From positions 62,001-126,000 of the forward strand of contig JAGFNK010000107.1 of the NCBI GenBank assembly GCA_025769875.1: a DNA stretch of 64,000 nt, read 5' to 3'. Of the stretch, positions 44,046 through 54,637 are shown in pieces. Position 1 is the first letter of the stretch, and the number at the start of each line of letters is the position of its first letter. The translations under genes and the position numbers were made by a program. The DNA is from Russula earlei (lineage: Eukaryota > Basidiomycota > Agaricomycetes > Russulales > Russulaceae). The notes under the pieces were generated by a model. That model made no database searches and was not told the origin of the DNA. It saw only the letters and a program-made list of their open reading frames with translations.

Positions 44046-44538
44046 TGTCACCGACTGGGGGCGGTGTCGCTGACAAATCGTTTCACGCGCGAGACATGCG
44101 CACTGAGTCGAGCGAGACGATGAGTTCTCGCGAGAATCGGGGATCTCGGTGACAACACAGCAAGAGCTAGTGTGTACCGCGGAATGGAAATATGATAGAA
44201 GAGTCTTCGCGTTCGAAGACTTAGAGATTGGAGAGTGTTTCTGAGTCGATTGCTTGATTCCCTGCAAGCCTACAGTCCCGAAGCTCGAATCCAGTGATAT
44301 TCACAAGAGAACAAGCTTAGGGCTTGTTCTCTTCTACGGACAGGTTTATATAGACTTTGTATTCTATATCAAATAGTGGACACAAGGTAACGGTGAGGTG
44401 ATCGGAACTGGAACACGCTGGAAAGTACTGGTACATGCGAGGCTGAAACGAGTCATAGAACGCGCGGGAATCAGTGAGGCTTGTCCGGGTAGGCTTGTCC
44501 GGTTGCCGGTCCGGTCCGAAGAGCCGGTACTTGTGACA
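44046..44538 (-). repeat. 5' LTR of the gypsy element
   Basis: Nearly identical to 37151-37642. In element orientation it carries TATATAAACC followed by a palindrome GAGAACAAGC/GCTTGTTCTC around the presumed RNA start. Confidence 0.95.
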
Positions 44539-45009
44539 GACATGTGGGACAAATTAAAAGGGATCTTCAAAGGAAGATCTAGAAACTAACTTGTTGACTT
44601 AGGAAGAAAGCTCCAGAACACCTGATGTGGAGAAGATGACAACATGCACAAGCACTTCGAAAAGCTTGCTGACATATGCGAGCAGCTAGCTGCCATGAGT
44701 GAAAGTGTCAGTGACAAACACTATGCTAACATAGTGATGGGGTCATTACCAGAATTGTATGACGGCACCCTCAACTCCATCTCAACCACCGCTGACATCG
44801 CTGGCAAAGACATCACCACCACATCTGTCATTTGCCTCATCATGGACGAGTACGACAAACATGCACTGAGAAAGGGCAAGGCCGAAGGTGACAACGCGTT
44901 CACTGCACAATCCCAAAAGAAGAAAAATAAACGTGATATTGAATGTTACAACTGCCACAAAAAAGGGCATGTCAAAGCTGACTGCTGGGCCAAGGGTGGT
45001 GGCAAATAA
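44539..45009 (+). pseudogene. Copia gag (UBN2-type) with zinc knuckle
   Basis: Starts mid-gag with MWDKLKGIFKGRSRN, a typical UBN2-type gag segment, then stops, then HKHFEKLADICEQLAAM, MGSLPELYDGTLNSI and a CCHC knuckle CYNCHKKGHVKADC. Broken by in-frame stops near 44,585 and 44,620 and truncated at its 5' end. Confidence 0.85.
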
Positions 45010-45036
45010 GGTCAAGGACCAAAAAAGAAAGCCCAG

Positions 45037-46600
45037 TTGATGGACAGCACTGCCGGAGCGACCAAGAAAAATGAAGACATAGAGGCCTGGGCAGCCATTG
45101 AGTGTAACAAAGAAAATCAAACCAATTGTCTTCAAGATCTACCAGCATGTGAGGACTGCGATGGTCACAGCCACAACCAGCGTGACGCCAAACATACAAT
45201 GGACATGGAGGAAGCGTGGGCCATTGTAGAGGAGGATGGACAAGAAGGGGATGGGGCAATCCAAAGCGAAGGGCTGCTGCCCCAAAAAACTGAAGACTTA
45301 TCAGCAGCTTCAGCAGGCAACACACGCACCAAGCACGAGGCTGAGCTCTATGACTCAGGCACCTCTACCCACATGTCACCCTTCCATCATTGTTTCCACC
45401 ACTTATCAGCCCATACCACCCAGACCCATTAGTGCAGCCAATAATCATGTCTTCTACGCTGATAGGAACAGGCAACCTGCAAATTGATGTACCAAACGGG
45501 TCATTGACCACACCTGTTACATTACGCAATGCCCTCCATGCACCGGATTTGGCACTCACCATTGTGTCAATCAGCCACATTGCACACTCGGGATACTCAG
45601 TTTCCTTCAAAGACAATGTGTGCAAAATCAAAAAGGGGAGCGGGGAAGAGGTGGGATGCATAAGCGCAAGCCTGAACAGGACTTTACAAAGTGGCTCACA
45701 TGGCACAACAATTGCACATGGCAACAGAACACGTGGACATTCTCATGCTCCATCGACGCCTGGGGCACATCACCACCAATTCTATCTGCGCTCTTGTCCG
45801 CTCTAATGCAGTCACTGGACTGCAGTTAATAGATCCCCATTCCAATTTCTTTTGCAAGTCATGCGAGTATGCCAAAGCAACGCTGCAAGCCAATCAAGAA
45901 GGAGAGAAGTGCTCCTCAGGCTGAGGCCTTTGGGGACAAAATACACACAGACATGTGTGGGGGCCAGCCTGCACAATCAGCCTCGGGGCATGCAAGTATT
46001 ACATTATGTTCACAGATGACTACTCGCAATACACCAAAATCACGCTCCTATGAACAAAGGACGAAGCCTTCGAGGCATACAGGATGTATGCATTGTGGGT
46101 CAAGACCCAATACAACATTTCCATCAAGCTGACTCCATTCAGACCACAGAGGGGAGTACACCAGCAGCAAATTCTCGAATTTCCTCAAGGAGCAAGGTAC
46201 AGAACAATGCCTTACCACACATGATACCCCTCAACACAATGGAGTGGCCAAGTCACTCAACCGCCAACTCCTCAAATGCGTACACTGCCATGTGGCACCA
46301 CACATGACTCCCCAAGAATTTGTGGGGAGAAGCCATTCAATTTGCTGTCTGGCTGAAGAACCGCACATCAACTCGAGTACTCAGGTAATGTGACCTCTCA
46401 TGAATGCCTCTGCGGGGACAAGCCTGACCTATCAGGAGTACCGGAGTGGGGCCAACACAGTCTGGGTGCACAACAAAACAGGATCAAAACTGGACGCACA
46501 GTGCAACCGAAGCACGTTGGGTGGGCTATGATACTGACAGCACTCACACGCACAGAATCTACTGGCCAGAGCACAAAACTATCTCCATAGAGCGGAACAT
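45037..46600 (+). pseudogene. Copia protease and integrase remnants
   Basis: Protease motif LYDSGTSTHMS near 45,350, then the GAG-pre-integrase block (HVDILMLHRRLGHITTNSIC ... CKSCEYAKATLQ) at 45,740-45,890, then integrase pieces spread over several frames up to about 46,600. Multiple frameshifts; not functional. Confidence 0.75.
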
Positions 46601-47045
46601 AGTGTTCGTACCCATAGCCACCCACCACCCATCTACCAGCACTGACATCATACCACTCACAACACCCTCAACAGCCAGCCAACATGCCAGCTGCAGTGCC
46701 TGCAGCCAGCGGCTGCAACTCTGCCTCCCACTGGGACTCCCACCCCAAGCATGCCAAGCTCACCTGATGTCATTAGCAGAGGGATTTCGCCTCAAGTGGA
46801 GGATAACTCAGACATGGAAACAGACAAGCAACCTAAGACTGAGGAGAAGGAAAAAGAGGAATGGGCAACAAGACCACCCTGTGTTACTAACCAATCGCCA
46901 GGCACCCCTTCGCCAGTCTCAATGAGTTCCAAAACCCTCGGATCACTACAAGAGAATCACCAGTGGCGAAGGCACGACAGACAGGAAGGGCCCCGACAGC
47001 AACAAAACTGTGACACATTGCTCGTGAGCACGACACCCAAACTTC

Positions 47046-48331
47046 ATGGGGTGCATGCTTGATCTCACCACTGAATCTGCAGACCATGCATACCATGTAG
47101 AACTCAATGAAGCAGTCACCGCCACAATTCAGGAGGAGGAAGGCAACCTGAGAACACTCTCTGAGGCACAAGCAAGCGCTGACTGGCCTCTTTGGAAAGA
47201 GGCCATGGACTGTGAGATCGCAGCACTTGAAAATGCCGGAACATGGAATGATGTCCCACGCCCGAAGAACAAGAACATTGTCGGGTCCAAGTGGGTTTTT
47301 CATATCAAATGCAAGGCCGATGGAAGTGTCGACAAATATAAGGCCCGACTAGTCATGCAAGGATTCACGCAAGTGCACGGGGTCAATTACTTTGACACCT
47401 ATCCCCCCGTCGCTAAACTCGCAAGCCTGCGCACGATCCTTGTGCTCGCGGCTCACCTCAATTGGGAAGTGGATTCTATTGATTTCAACAGTGCCTATCT
47501 AAATGGCGAACTGGACAAGGACGAAGAAATCTACATGCTACCACCTCTAGGATACAAGGGTGGGAAGGGCGAGGGTACAGTAAAACAGCTGCACAAGTCA
47601 TTATACGGGCTGAAACAGGCAGGATGGAAATGGTATGACACCCTTTCATGCACTCTGGCCGAACTGGGTTTTTGCGTCAGCAACGCAGACCCTGGAGTGT
47701 TCCATGCTCACGAAGGCAACCACATCCTCATCCTTGCCATACACATCAATGACTGTGCTCTCACAGGCGATTCACCCTGAGTTGATTACCAAATACAAAA
47801 CAAAACTCAACAGCAAGTACTCACTCACTGATCTAGGGCCCATCCATTGGCTCCTAGGCATCAAAGTGAGACACAACCAATCCGCACGAACCATTTCCCT
47901 ATCTCAAATGACATACATCAACAGCATCCTCTCGCATTTCACACTTCAAGACTGTGAAGCCATCTGACATGCCAATGATCCCAGGAGTGACATACTCCAG
48001 GGATAACTGCCCACGCAGCCCAGCTGAACTCGCCCAGATGAGGAAAATGCCATACAGAGAGGCCATTGGTAGCCTCATGTACACCTCCGTCGCAACCCAC
48101 CCGGACATCACGTTCACCATGGCGAATCTATTGCAATACCTCGAGAATCCAGGCCATGTCCATTGGGAAGCCGTAAAATGCGTAATTCCAATACTTGGCT
48201 GGCACCAGGACATACGAGCTAACTTATGGCGGTGAACATCATGATCTATTAGGGTACACCAACACATGGATGGCGCAAATCAAGAACATAGGCGTGCCAT
48301 TTCCAGGCACACCTTCCTCATTGATGGATAG
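47046..48331 (+). pseudogene. Copia reverse transcriptase remnant
   Basis: Good RT homology: LWKEAMDCEIAALENAGTW, VGSKWVFHIKCKADGSVDKY, VDSIDFNSAYLNGELDKDEE and KSLYGLKQAGWKWYDTL. The catalytic double aspartate is changed: the position reads AIHINDCAL where relatives have I-H-V-D-D. The frame shifts at about 47,780 and again near 47,950, and continues to the solo LTR insertion. Not active. Confidence 0.88.
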
Positions 48332-48336
48332 GCAGT

Positions 48337-49169
48337 TGTTATGAACCAAGGCCAGGTCCTGGCCATAGATTGTCCTATTTCACTCAAGAGAGACCTCTCT
48401 CAATTTGCATTGCCAACTCCCTTCCATTTTCTGGGCTATCCCTCCTGCGGTACAAGATATCGCTATTGCAAGGGCACTATAACATGACCAGGCACCCTGT
48501 TTCCTAATCGGGTAATCATCGCGTGGCAGCCACATGGTCACCCAGCCACCAAGAACCCAAAACAGCGGCACAAACTCTTAGAAACTGTTGCATAACTCAT
48601 CTGACATCATCAAGGCTCCAATGACATCATGGCTGACTGAGCGACTCCACAGTGACCTCATAGCCTCACTAAGTGCTCCACAGTGACATCATAATGATGT
48701 CATCACTCCACAATGATCGGTAATGCGCTCAGTAAGCCTGAAACTTGACACAAGCAAGTTTATGCCTCTGTAGTCCTATTGGATGGTACCAAAGAGTCTA
48801 GAATAGTCCCAGTTCTTTGTAATCGACCCTGTACACTGTATATAAGCCCCAATGAAGCATGGCAGTCATCAGACTGTCCATTTGTGATACTCTCATCTTC
48901 CTGGGTACTCCCCTGCGACCTGCTCAGTTTAAAGACTCCCCTCGCCTCCAAGGTACTCTTCAATGACCGCCTTGTTTAAAGTCCTCTCACTACACTGGCC
49001 TCTAGCCTTTGCCTCTGTCTCTTGCAACACCTACCAGTCCCCATCTGGTACCTCCTCAGTTGTTTGGCTCATCCTCCTGTTCAACGCCACCTTCGCCACG
49101 TATCATCTGTTCCTGACCCTTGCCCACCTGCTCCTGAGTCCTTAGTAATCAGCAGTACATGTCTTGACA
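48337..49169. repeat. Solo LTR inserted in the copia element (833 bp, TSD GCAGT)
   Basis: TGTTATGAAC...GTCTTGACA, inserted between the RT and RNase H parts of the copia element and flanked on both sides by GCAGT (48332-48336 and 49170-49174). Removing it rejoins the copia frame (..AVSWSSRKQELITLS). It has a TATATAAG box near 48,839 and several copies of TGACATCA upstream of it. Confidence 0.9.
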
Positions 49170-49560
49170 GCAGTATCCTGGAGCTCCCGGAAGCAGGAGC
49201 TCATCACTCTTTCCACCGCTGAGGCCAAATACGTGGCCGCAACACATGTGGCAAAAGAGGCCATTTGGCTCCAAAGACTCATAGGGGAACTATTCAAAGC
49301 ACAAAGCGACCCCACAACACTCTATTGTGACAACCAGTCAGCGCTCAAGCTTGCCATGAGCAACAACTACCACATGTGGACCAAGCACATCGATATTCAT
49401 TATCACTTTATTCAGCACTCTATTGCTGATAAAGTGCTAAAACTAGTCTACTGTCCGACAGATGACATGACCAGTGGACTTGTTGACCAAAGCCCTCCCC
49501 AAATGGAAGGTGCTTTTTCATGTCTCCTCTCTGGGATTGCATCAAGCTTGAGAGGGGAGT
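49170..49560 (+). pseudogene. Copia RNase H remnant
   Basis: Continues the copia pol after the solo LTR: AVSWSSRKQELITLSTAEAK, AIWLQRLIGELF, LYCDNQSALKLAMSNNYHMW, TKHIDIHYHFI. This short stretch is in frame and well conserved. Confidence 0.88.
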
Positions 49561-52306
49561 GGTGGATTTTGCTCCACCAAAGGTGAAAACACTGTGGAGC
49601 GCCTTTGTGGTGCGACACGCTCCACCTCCAGGTTCAGAAGGGCCCAGGACAAAAGTTTTGGAGACCCCCCCTTTGTGGGGAGACTTTGTCTAATGTGTTT
49701 CAGGAATCTTAGCCTCAATCCCATGACTGTTCCACTGGCTCCAGATCGCTCATGCTAAAAGTCAAAAAGGCAAAAACTAATTTACTGTCTCAGATATGGA
49801 TTGCAGCAAGAAAGTCCTAACTAACGGAGGACACCATGGAGCTCACCAAATGCAAGCTCGACGCCGCGGCTAAAGGCCACAAAGGTAATACTATTTACTT
49901 GACCCTCGAAATTTTCCTTACTGTCTCATAAAACTTACGATCAAGTATTTGCAAATATCATACACACAGAATGTACTTAAAAAGGCTTGGAAAACAAGCC
50001 ACAAAAAATTGAGAGAGAGAGAGAGAGACACAAGTCTCACATCCTGCCATCCCAAATGCCTCTGCATGTTTCCTTCAGCTCCCGCTCGCGCATACTGATT
50101 GTCGCGCCCTCAGACCTTCACCCTCTTTCTTCACTAGGATGGAGGTGCTTTGGACAAGGACATCCAACCTTTGCTGAGGGTGATGCCACTGCTAATTCAC
50201 ATGCTGGACAAATCTAAGGTTGTCAACACACTAAGTGCCAGCAAGTGCCAGCAGAAGATGGAGCTGGCACAAGGAATAGTTCTCTGGAGGATCATCTTCA
50301 ATCTTCAGTAGTATGAAACATGTCAATTGCTCTCATGTAGACCATAAGTCAAATATCCTGTCTGTAGTCTCATAGTCCCTCAATCACAGTCCCTTTTCCA
50401 CTCACAAGTGTTCAGGATGCTTACTCATACATCTATTCAGATCTCTCATTACTGTTGCTTCCCCAAGTGACAGTGACAGACAGTGAGAGTAAGGGGTGAG
50501 CAAGATGGACTGTGGTGTGCATCCTAGACTAAAGAGGGAGATTAATGACAAAGAAAAAGAAGGGGGATGGCCTTGAGCTGACCCTGACTCTCTGTTCTCA
50601 TTTTAATTAGTTGAAAGTGATGTAAATGTATGTTTTTGTTATATGTTTCATGTGCTCACATATATTTTTGTATCCGCAATGAATACATATGTTCCATGTG
50701 TTATGATCTCATACAACATCATACATAAAATCATAAAAACTACTTACAGTATGTACTTTGGTGTATGATTACCAAGCCTGTAGTGTACTTGTGATTTTAA
50801 CTATGGAGGGCACATGGGCCCACAAATTCAAGTGATTTTCCACTATTCCATTACCTGTACCTGGACTTCTCTCACCAGAAAGTTCATAACTATGATGTAT
50901 TAACATGATAAGTTCAAGTCTTCTAAAATTTGAGCAAAGTGGTGACATCATAAGGAGGATGCATGAATGTATAATAATTCATATTGCCCAAACACTCACA
51001 CTTTGAACTATACTGCATAGTTTTTAGAGAGAATCTTCAGTAGAGATCATACTACTCATATGTTTAACATCACTTTACAAGCCAAATTTATAATATGAGG
51101 GAGAAAAAAAAGACCCATAACTTTGATGGCCATATTGCCTGGCTGTAGATCACCAGATCCCAATGTGCCATTTTCAGCAAGTGTGTCCATCTTCCATTGG
51201 CACAAAGCTTCCACCTCCACTGATTCTTACTCAAATCCCATGGAAATGTTGGGTTTACTAGCCCTCATGAAGTAGTAGATTCAGGAATAAGAAGCTCCAT
51301 CTAGATTGGTGTAGTCTTGAGACATTCACTACATCCAAGTGGTGTTGAAAAAAACTACAGCTTGTTAAGGTTAACAACATCCTGTTCTCATCTCCCACCT
51401 CACATGCATGTCCCACTTCTGCGCCACCCCTCCGGACTTCAACTTCTCGAAGCGTTTGTCCCACCACCTCGAAATCTGCGAGAGAACGGGTTCTGAGGTG
51501 GCTCACCAAAAGGCGGTGATCAGTGGGCGGGTGACAGCTGCATCACGTTCCGCTGATGGCGCGGGTGGCCTCCACCGCCATGCCACGCCGTACCGTGCCA
51601 TTCAAAAATAGAGTACCGAACAAGCCGAAAAAACACACTATCGGCCCGCATCGATCGCGATTGCTGGTGAACATCGGGCCAGATTACTGTGGATGGCGTC
51701 ACCCCTCGGTCAATCTACGCAAGATTGAGCAGCCGGCCACAGCAGAAGCCTTTCCCTTTCGCGTTTCAACATCACAGCAATGCCACGAGCGAGCGTGTGT
51801 GAGGCGGCTAATCGCTGACACACAGGTGGCGAGAACGCGGGCGGGGGACGTCTTTATATAACCATATACAGCATTGGGTCGCTCGTTTTGCGCCCAGAGC
51901 GACGCGTCCAAACTCCGGGTATGGCAATGGCAATGACAGTGTGTTGCGCCGCCGCAATGGACAAAGAAATCTCGACCGGTCTGTGGACGATTTTTGTTTT
52001 TGGGGCTAGGTAGGGTGGCCACACCTGACTGACGCGGCTGGGAATAGACCAGAAAGGGGTTGGAAGGGTCACCTCGAGACAGACAGGAGTATATATATAT
52101 ATAGTGTATATATAGTACACGCGGATTAGGCACTTTCGGCGGCCGAGATACAGTCACTAGTACTTAACGACAATGCCGTGATCGTTCGCGATTTGCGCAC
52201 GCAGTCCGAGGTCCGAGTCGAGAATAAACAGCAGGAACAAGAAGGGTTTTCGCCCCTGAGATACAGAGAGTCCGTCTGCTGAGTTGAGGACCGAGGATTC
52301 GCGATG
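49561..52306. other. Right edge of the transposon block; no intact gene
   Basis: AT-rich from about 49,900 to 51,350. Contains a possible copia 3' LTR beginning TGGTGGATTTTGC after the purine tract, a (GA)n run near 50,012-50,027, and a (TA)n run near 52,089-52,115. Short ORFs near 51,400-51,860 are not recognised. The base composition returns to genic values at about 51,380. Confidence 0.5.
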
Positions 52307-54063
52307 TTAGGTTGCTCGCGAGACTGTCTTGAGGTGGACAGCGTTACAGGACGAGCGAATCCGATCGTGTCTCTTCCTCAGCACTGGTTGGGTGCCAGCG
52401 GGCGCAGCGGAGTTACGGCGATTACAACGTGACCTAGTGATAGTCCCACCCCTTAGAGAAGACACGGACGCGAGACTCTGAGTCGAACCGAAGACAGACT
52501 CGGTCGACAGCTTAGGCGAAGGAAACGTAGGGACCGGCGAGTCCGGCGCGCGGACCGCCTCGACGGAGACGGTGGTGAAGCGGGATGACGACATGGCCTC
52601 GGCACCGGACCCGAGACCGGGACCGGGACCGGGACCAGGACCAGGACCGGGACTGTCAGCGGTGTCGTTGAAGCGTCCACGTTCGGGTGCCGCGTTTGCC
52701 ACACGTCGCTGATAAGGCGGAGGCAGATCCGCTGGCATGGGCATGGGATGACAAGCCGAATCGGCAGCACTGCCGGCATCGTCGTCCGCGGCGCCATTAT
52801 GTCTGGAAATGGACAGAGCGCGAGATGATGCGGCGGCCGAACAATCGCGAGGCGAAACGTGGGCGCTCACGGGACGCGTTGCTGCTGCTTCTGTCGCGCC
52901 ACACGGCACGAAAGATAAGGGAGGTGGACGAGCGGGGGACGAAGAAGAAGTCAATTTCGAGAAGACGTGCGCGAGCTGCACCGTCTTTGCGCACTTCTTG
53001 ACGAACGAGAGGCGGCGCAGCGTCGCCGATTTCGATTTTGCAGCTGTGGGACCGGGAGGGGCGCAGCAGGAGGGGCGCCGTGATACGGCGGACGTGCCAC
53101 TGGCAGAGCGGATTACCGTTGCACTCGCACCTGGCAGAGGTGTGATTGCGGCTGTGGCATTGGAAGTAGCAGCAGTATCGGCTGGTCTAGGCCGCCAGCA
53201 GCGCGATATCGTACCCGCGGAGCTCCGAGTTGGAGGCGGCGCCGTGTCTTCTGCATCAGAGAATGTCATGGGTATTTTGACCTTGAGGGTCTCCCCACAA
53301 GTGGCGCAAGCGTTCTTGAAACCGCCATTCACGTCCTGGAAGCGTCCCCCGCAATGAACGACCCGAAGCGAGATCCAAGTAGGGGGTCGGGACGTACGTG
53401 AATGACCCCGAGGGCTTTGGCAATCGTAACTCCCTGCTGTGCGAGCTCGCGAACGATCGCTGCGTTCTCGCTCTCGATCCGTTGGCCCATGCTCAGGATC
53501 TCTCGATGGTCACGCATGCGGGCAAGCTCCAAGTCATTTTGCCATCGGCGTACGTCCATCAACTCTTCTAGCTGGGTGGGTCAGCGACAAGTCACGGTCA
53601 TGGCAGTCGACATCAGACCCCAAAACCCAGAACCTAAAAAAAGAAAAGGGGGGAGGTTTGGGCGGACGCACGTTAAAGAGAGAGATCAGCTCCGTCAGAG
53701 CCTCGTTGCACGATTCGATTCGTAGAGCATTGGCCTCCGATTGCAGAAGGGACACGATGACACCCTGTTGGCCAACTTGGGCGATGGTCTGTGCGATATG
53801 TTCGAATGCCCTAAACCAAAACAAAGTCCATCTTTCCGGCGCGCGACAGACGGCGATTGTACGCACCGCTCTAGCTCCTGGATGCGCTCCCTAACGATCG
53901 CATCGTCGCCTCTCGTCGCCGCGATGCGCTCGAGCCTATCGACGACAAATTGACACCGCACAACGAGTCGCGCGCAACGGGCCTTGCTAGTCTTCACTTT
54001 CGAATAGGCTTGGTGAATAAGTTGTACGGCAGCAAAGGCTGCGCCCAGAGCTATACTACTCAT
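52307..54063 (-). CDS. Protein with N-terminal MLKL/HeLo-like helical domain
   Basis: Four exons: 54063-53867, 53810-53672, 53571-53398, 53335-52307; 512 residues, phases consistent. The first ~165 residues are almost purely helical with heptad spacing (LIHQAYSKVKTSKARCARLV; RCQFVVDRLERIAATRGDDA; AFEHIAQTIAQVGQQGVIVS; LRIESCNEALTELISLF), ending in a brace-like helix LEELMDVRRWQNDLELARMR. This pattern resembles the N-terminal four-helix domain of basidiomycete proteins related to the MLKL/HeLo family, which act in membrane-directed cell death in other systems. A lone CATCG motif follows, then ~340 residues of Ser/Pro/Ala-rich low complexity with a Gly-Pro repeat. No kinase or NACHT domain is present. 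Function here is inference. Confidence 0.65.
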
Positions 54064-54637
54064 GGGGTAAAAGATTAGGCGGGAACGGATGGACGGTTTG
54101 CGACTTTACAAGTAGTTCCTTGTTCCTTACATTATCGACTGACCCAGCAGGCATGAATGTGATGTTTTTCCTGGCACCAGTCCGCGTTAAAGACACGCAT
54201 CGCGCCATTCAAATGTCAGAAATACATATTAACCCATTCTAGGCTGACCTGTTACTAGTGACAACGACTTTACTCAGCTATTTATTCGCCAACGGGTAAC
54301 CGTGGCAGTCTCAAGAACGAGGACTGTTCACGATAACGTATAGAACATGCTATGGATCAAGGAGGCGCGATGATGTGTGATTGTGAGAATGTCTGTAGAC
54401 GTGCAGAGAAGAAAGAATAAGAAAAGCATGGGACGGAATTCGGGAAAGTAGTATGTATAGCTGCGGTTGATAGGTGTGCTGCTAAGGAGAGTGTTCAAAG
54501 TGCTATGTTTACGTGATGACCAAGTTGCAATGAATGCGTGGGTTAAGTGGGAGGGGAGCTTTCCCACTATTAAATGTAAGGAAGATACGGTAAGGCGAAA
54601 ATCCTTGGCCAGGTCCTTAGTAACCCAAAGCAGAGGA
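54064..54637. other. Intergenic, no gene seen
   Basis: Promoter side of the preceding gene and 3' flank of the next; both are on the minus strand. Confidence 0.5.

Larger units (their letters stand above)
37151..44538 (-). mobile_element. Near-complete chromodomain Ty3/gypsy retrotransposon (Tf1/sushi-like), minus orientation
   Basis: Two LTRs (492 and 493 bp; by eye one substitution and one indel apart) flank minus-strand ORFs in the order: small pre-gag ORF, gag with zinc knuckle, pol (protease, RT, RNase H, integrase, chromodomain), then a third ORF with two zinc knuckles, then a purine tract before the 3' LTR. RT-before-integrase order and the chromodomain define a chromovirus. The near-identical LTRs indicate recent insertion, yet four one-base frame breaks interrupt gag and pol. 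The flanking five-mers ATTAG (left) and GACAT (right) do not match. Confidence 0.92.
44539..49560 (+). mobile_element. Decayed Ty1/copia retrotransposon, interrupted by a solo LTR
   Basis: Plus-strand remains of gag, protease, integrase, RT and RNase H in copia order (integrase before RT), with many stops and frameshifts. The 5' end is missing: the gypsy element abuts it in the middle of gag. A purine tract GAGAGGGGAG near 49,550 may mark the start of its 3' LTR. Confidence 0.88.

Noticed and set aside
50012..50027. (GA)n run as a regulatory element
   Set aside because: Simple microsatellite in repeat-derived DNA with no gene nearby.
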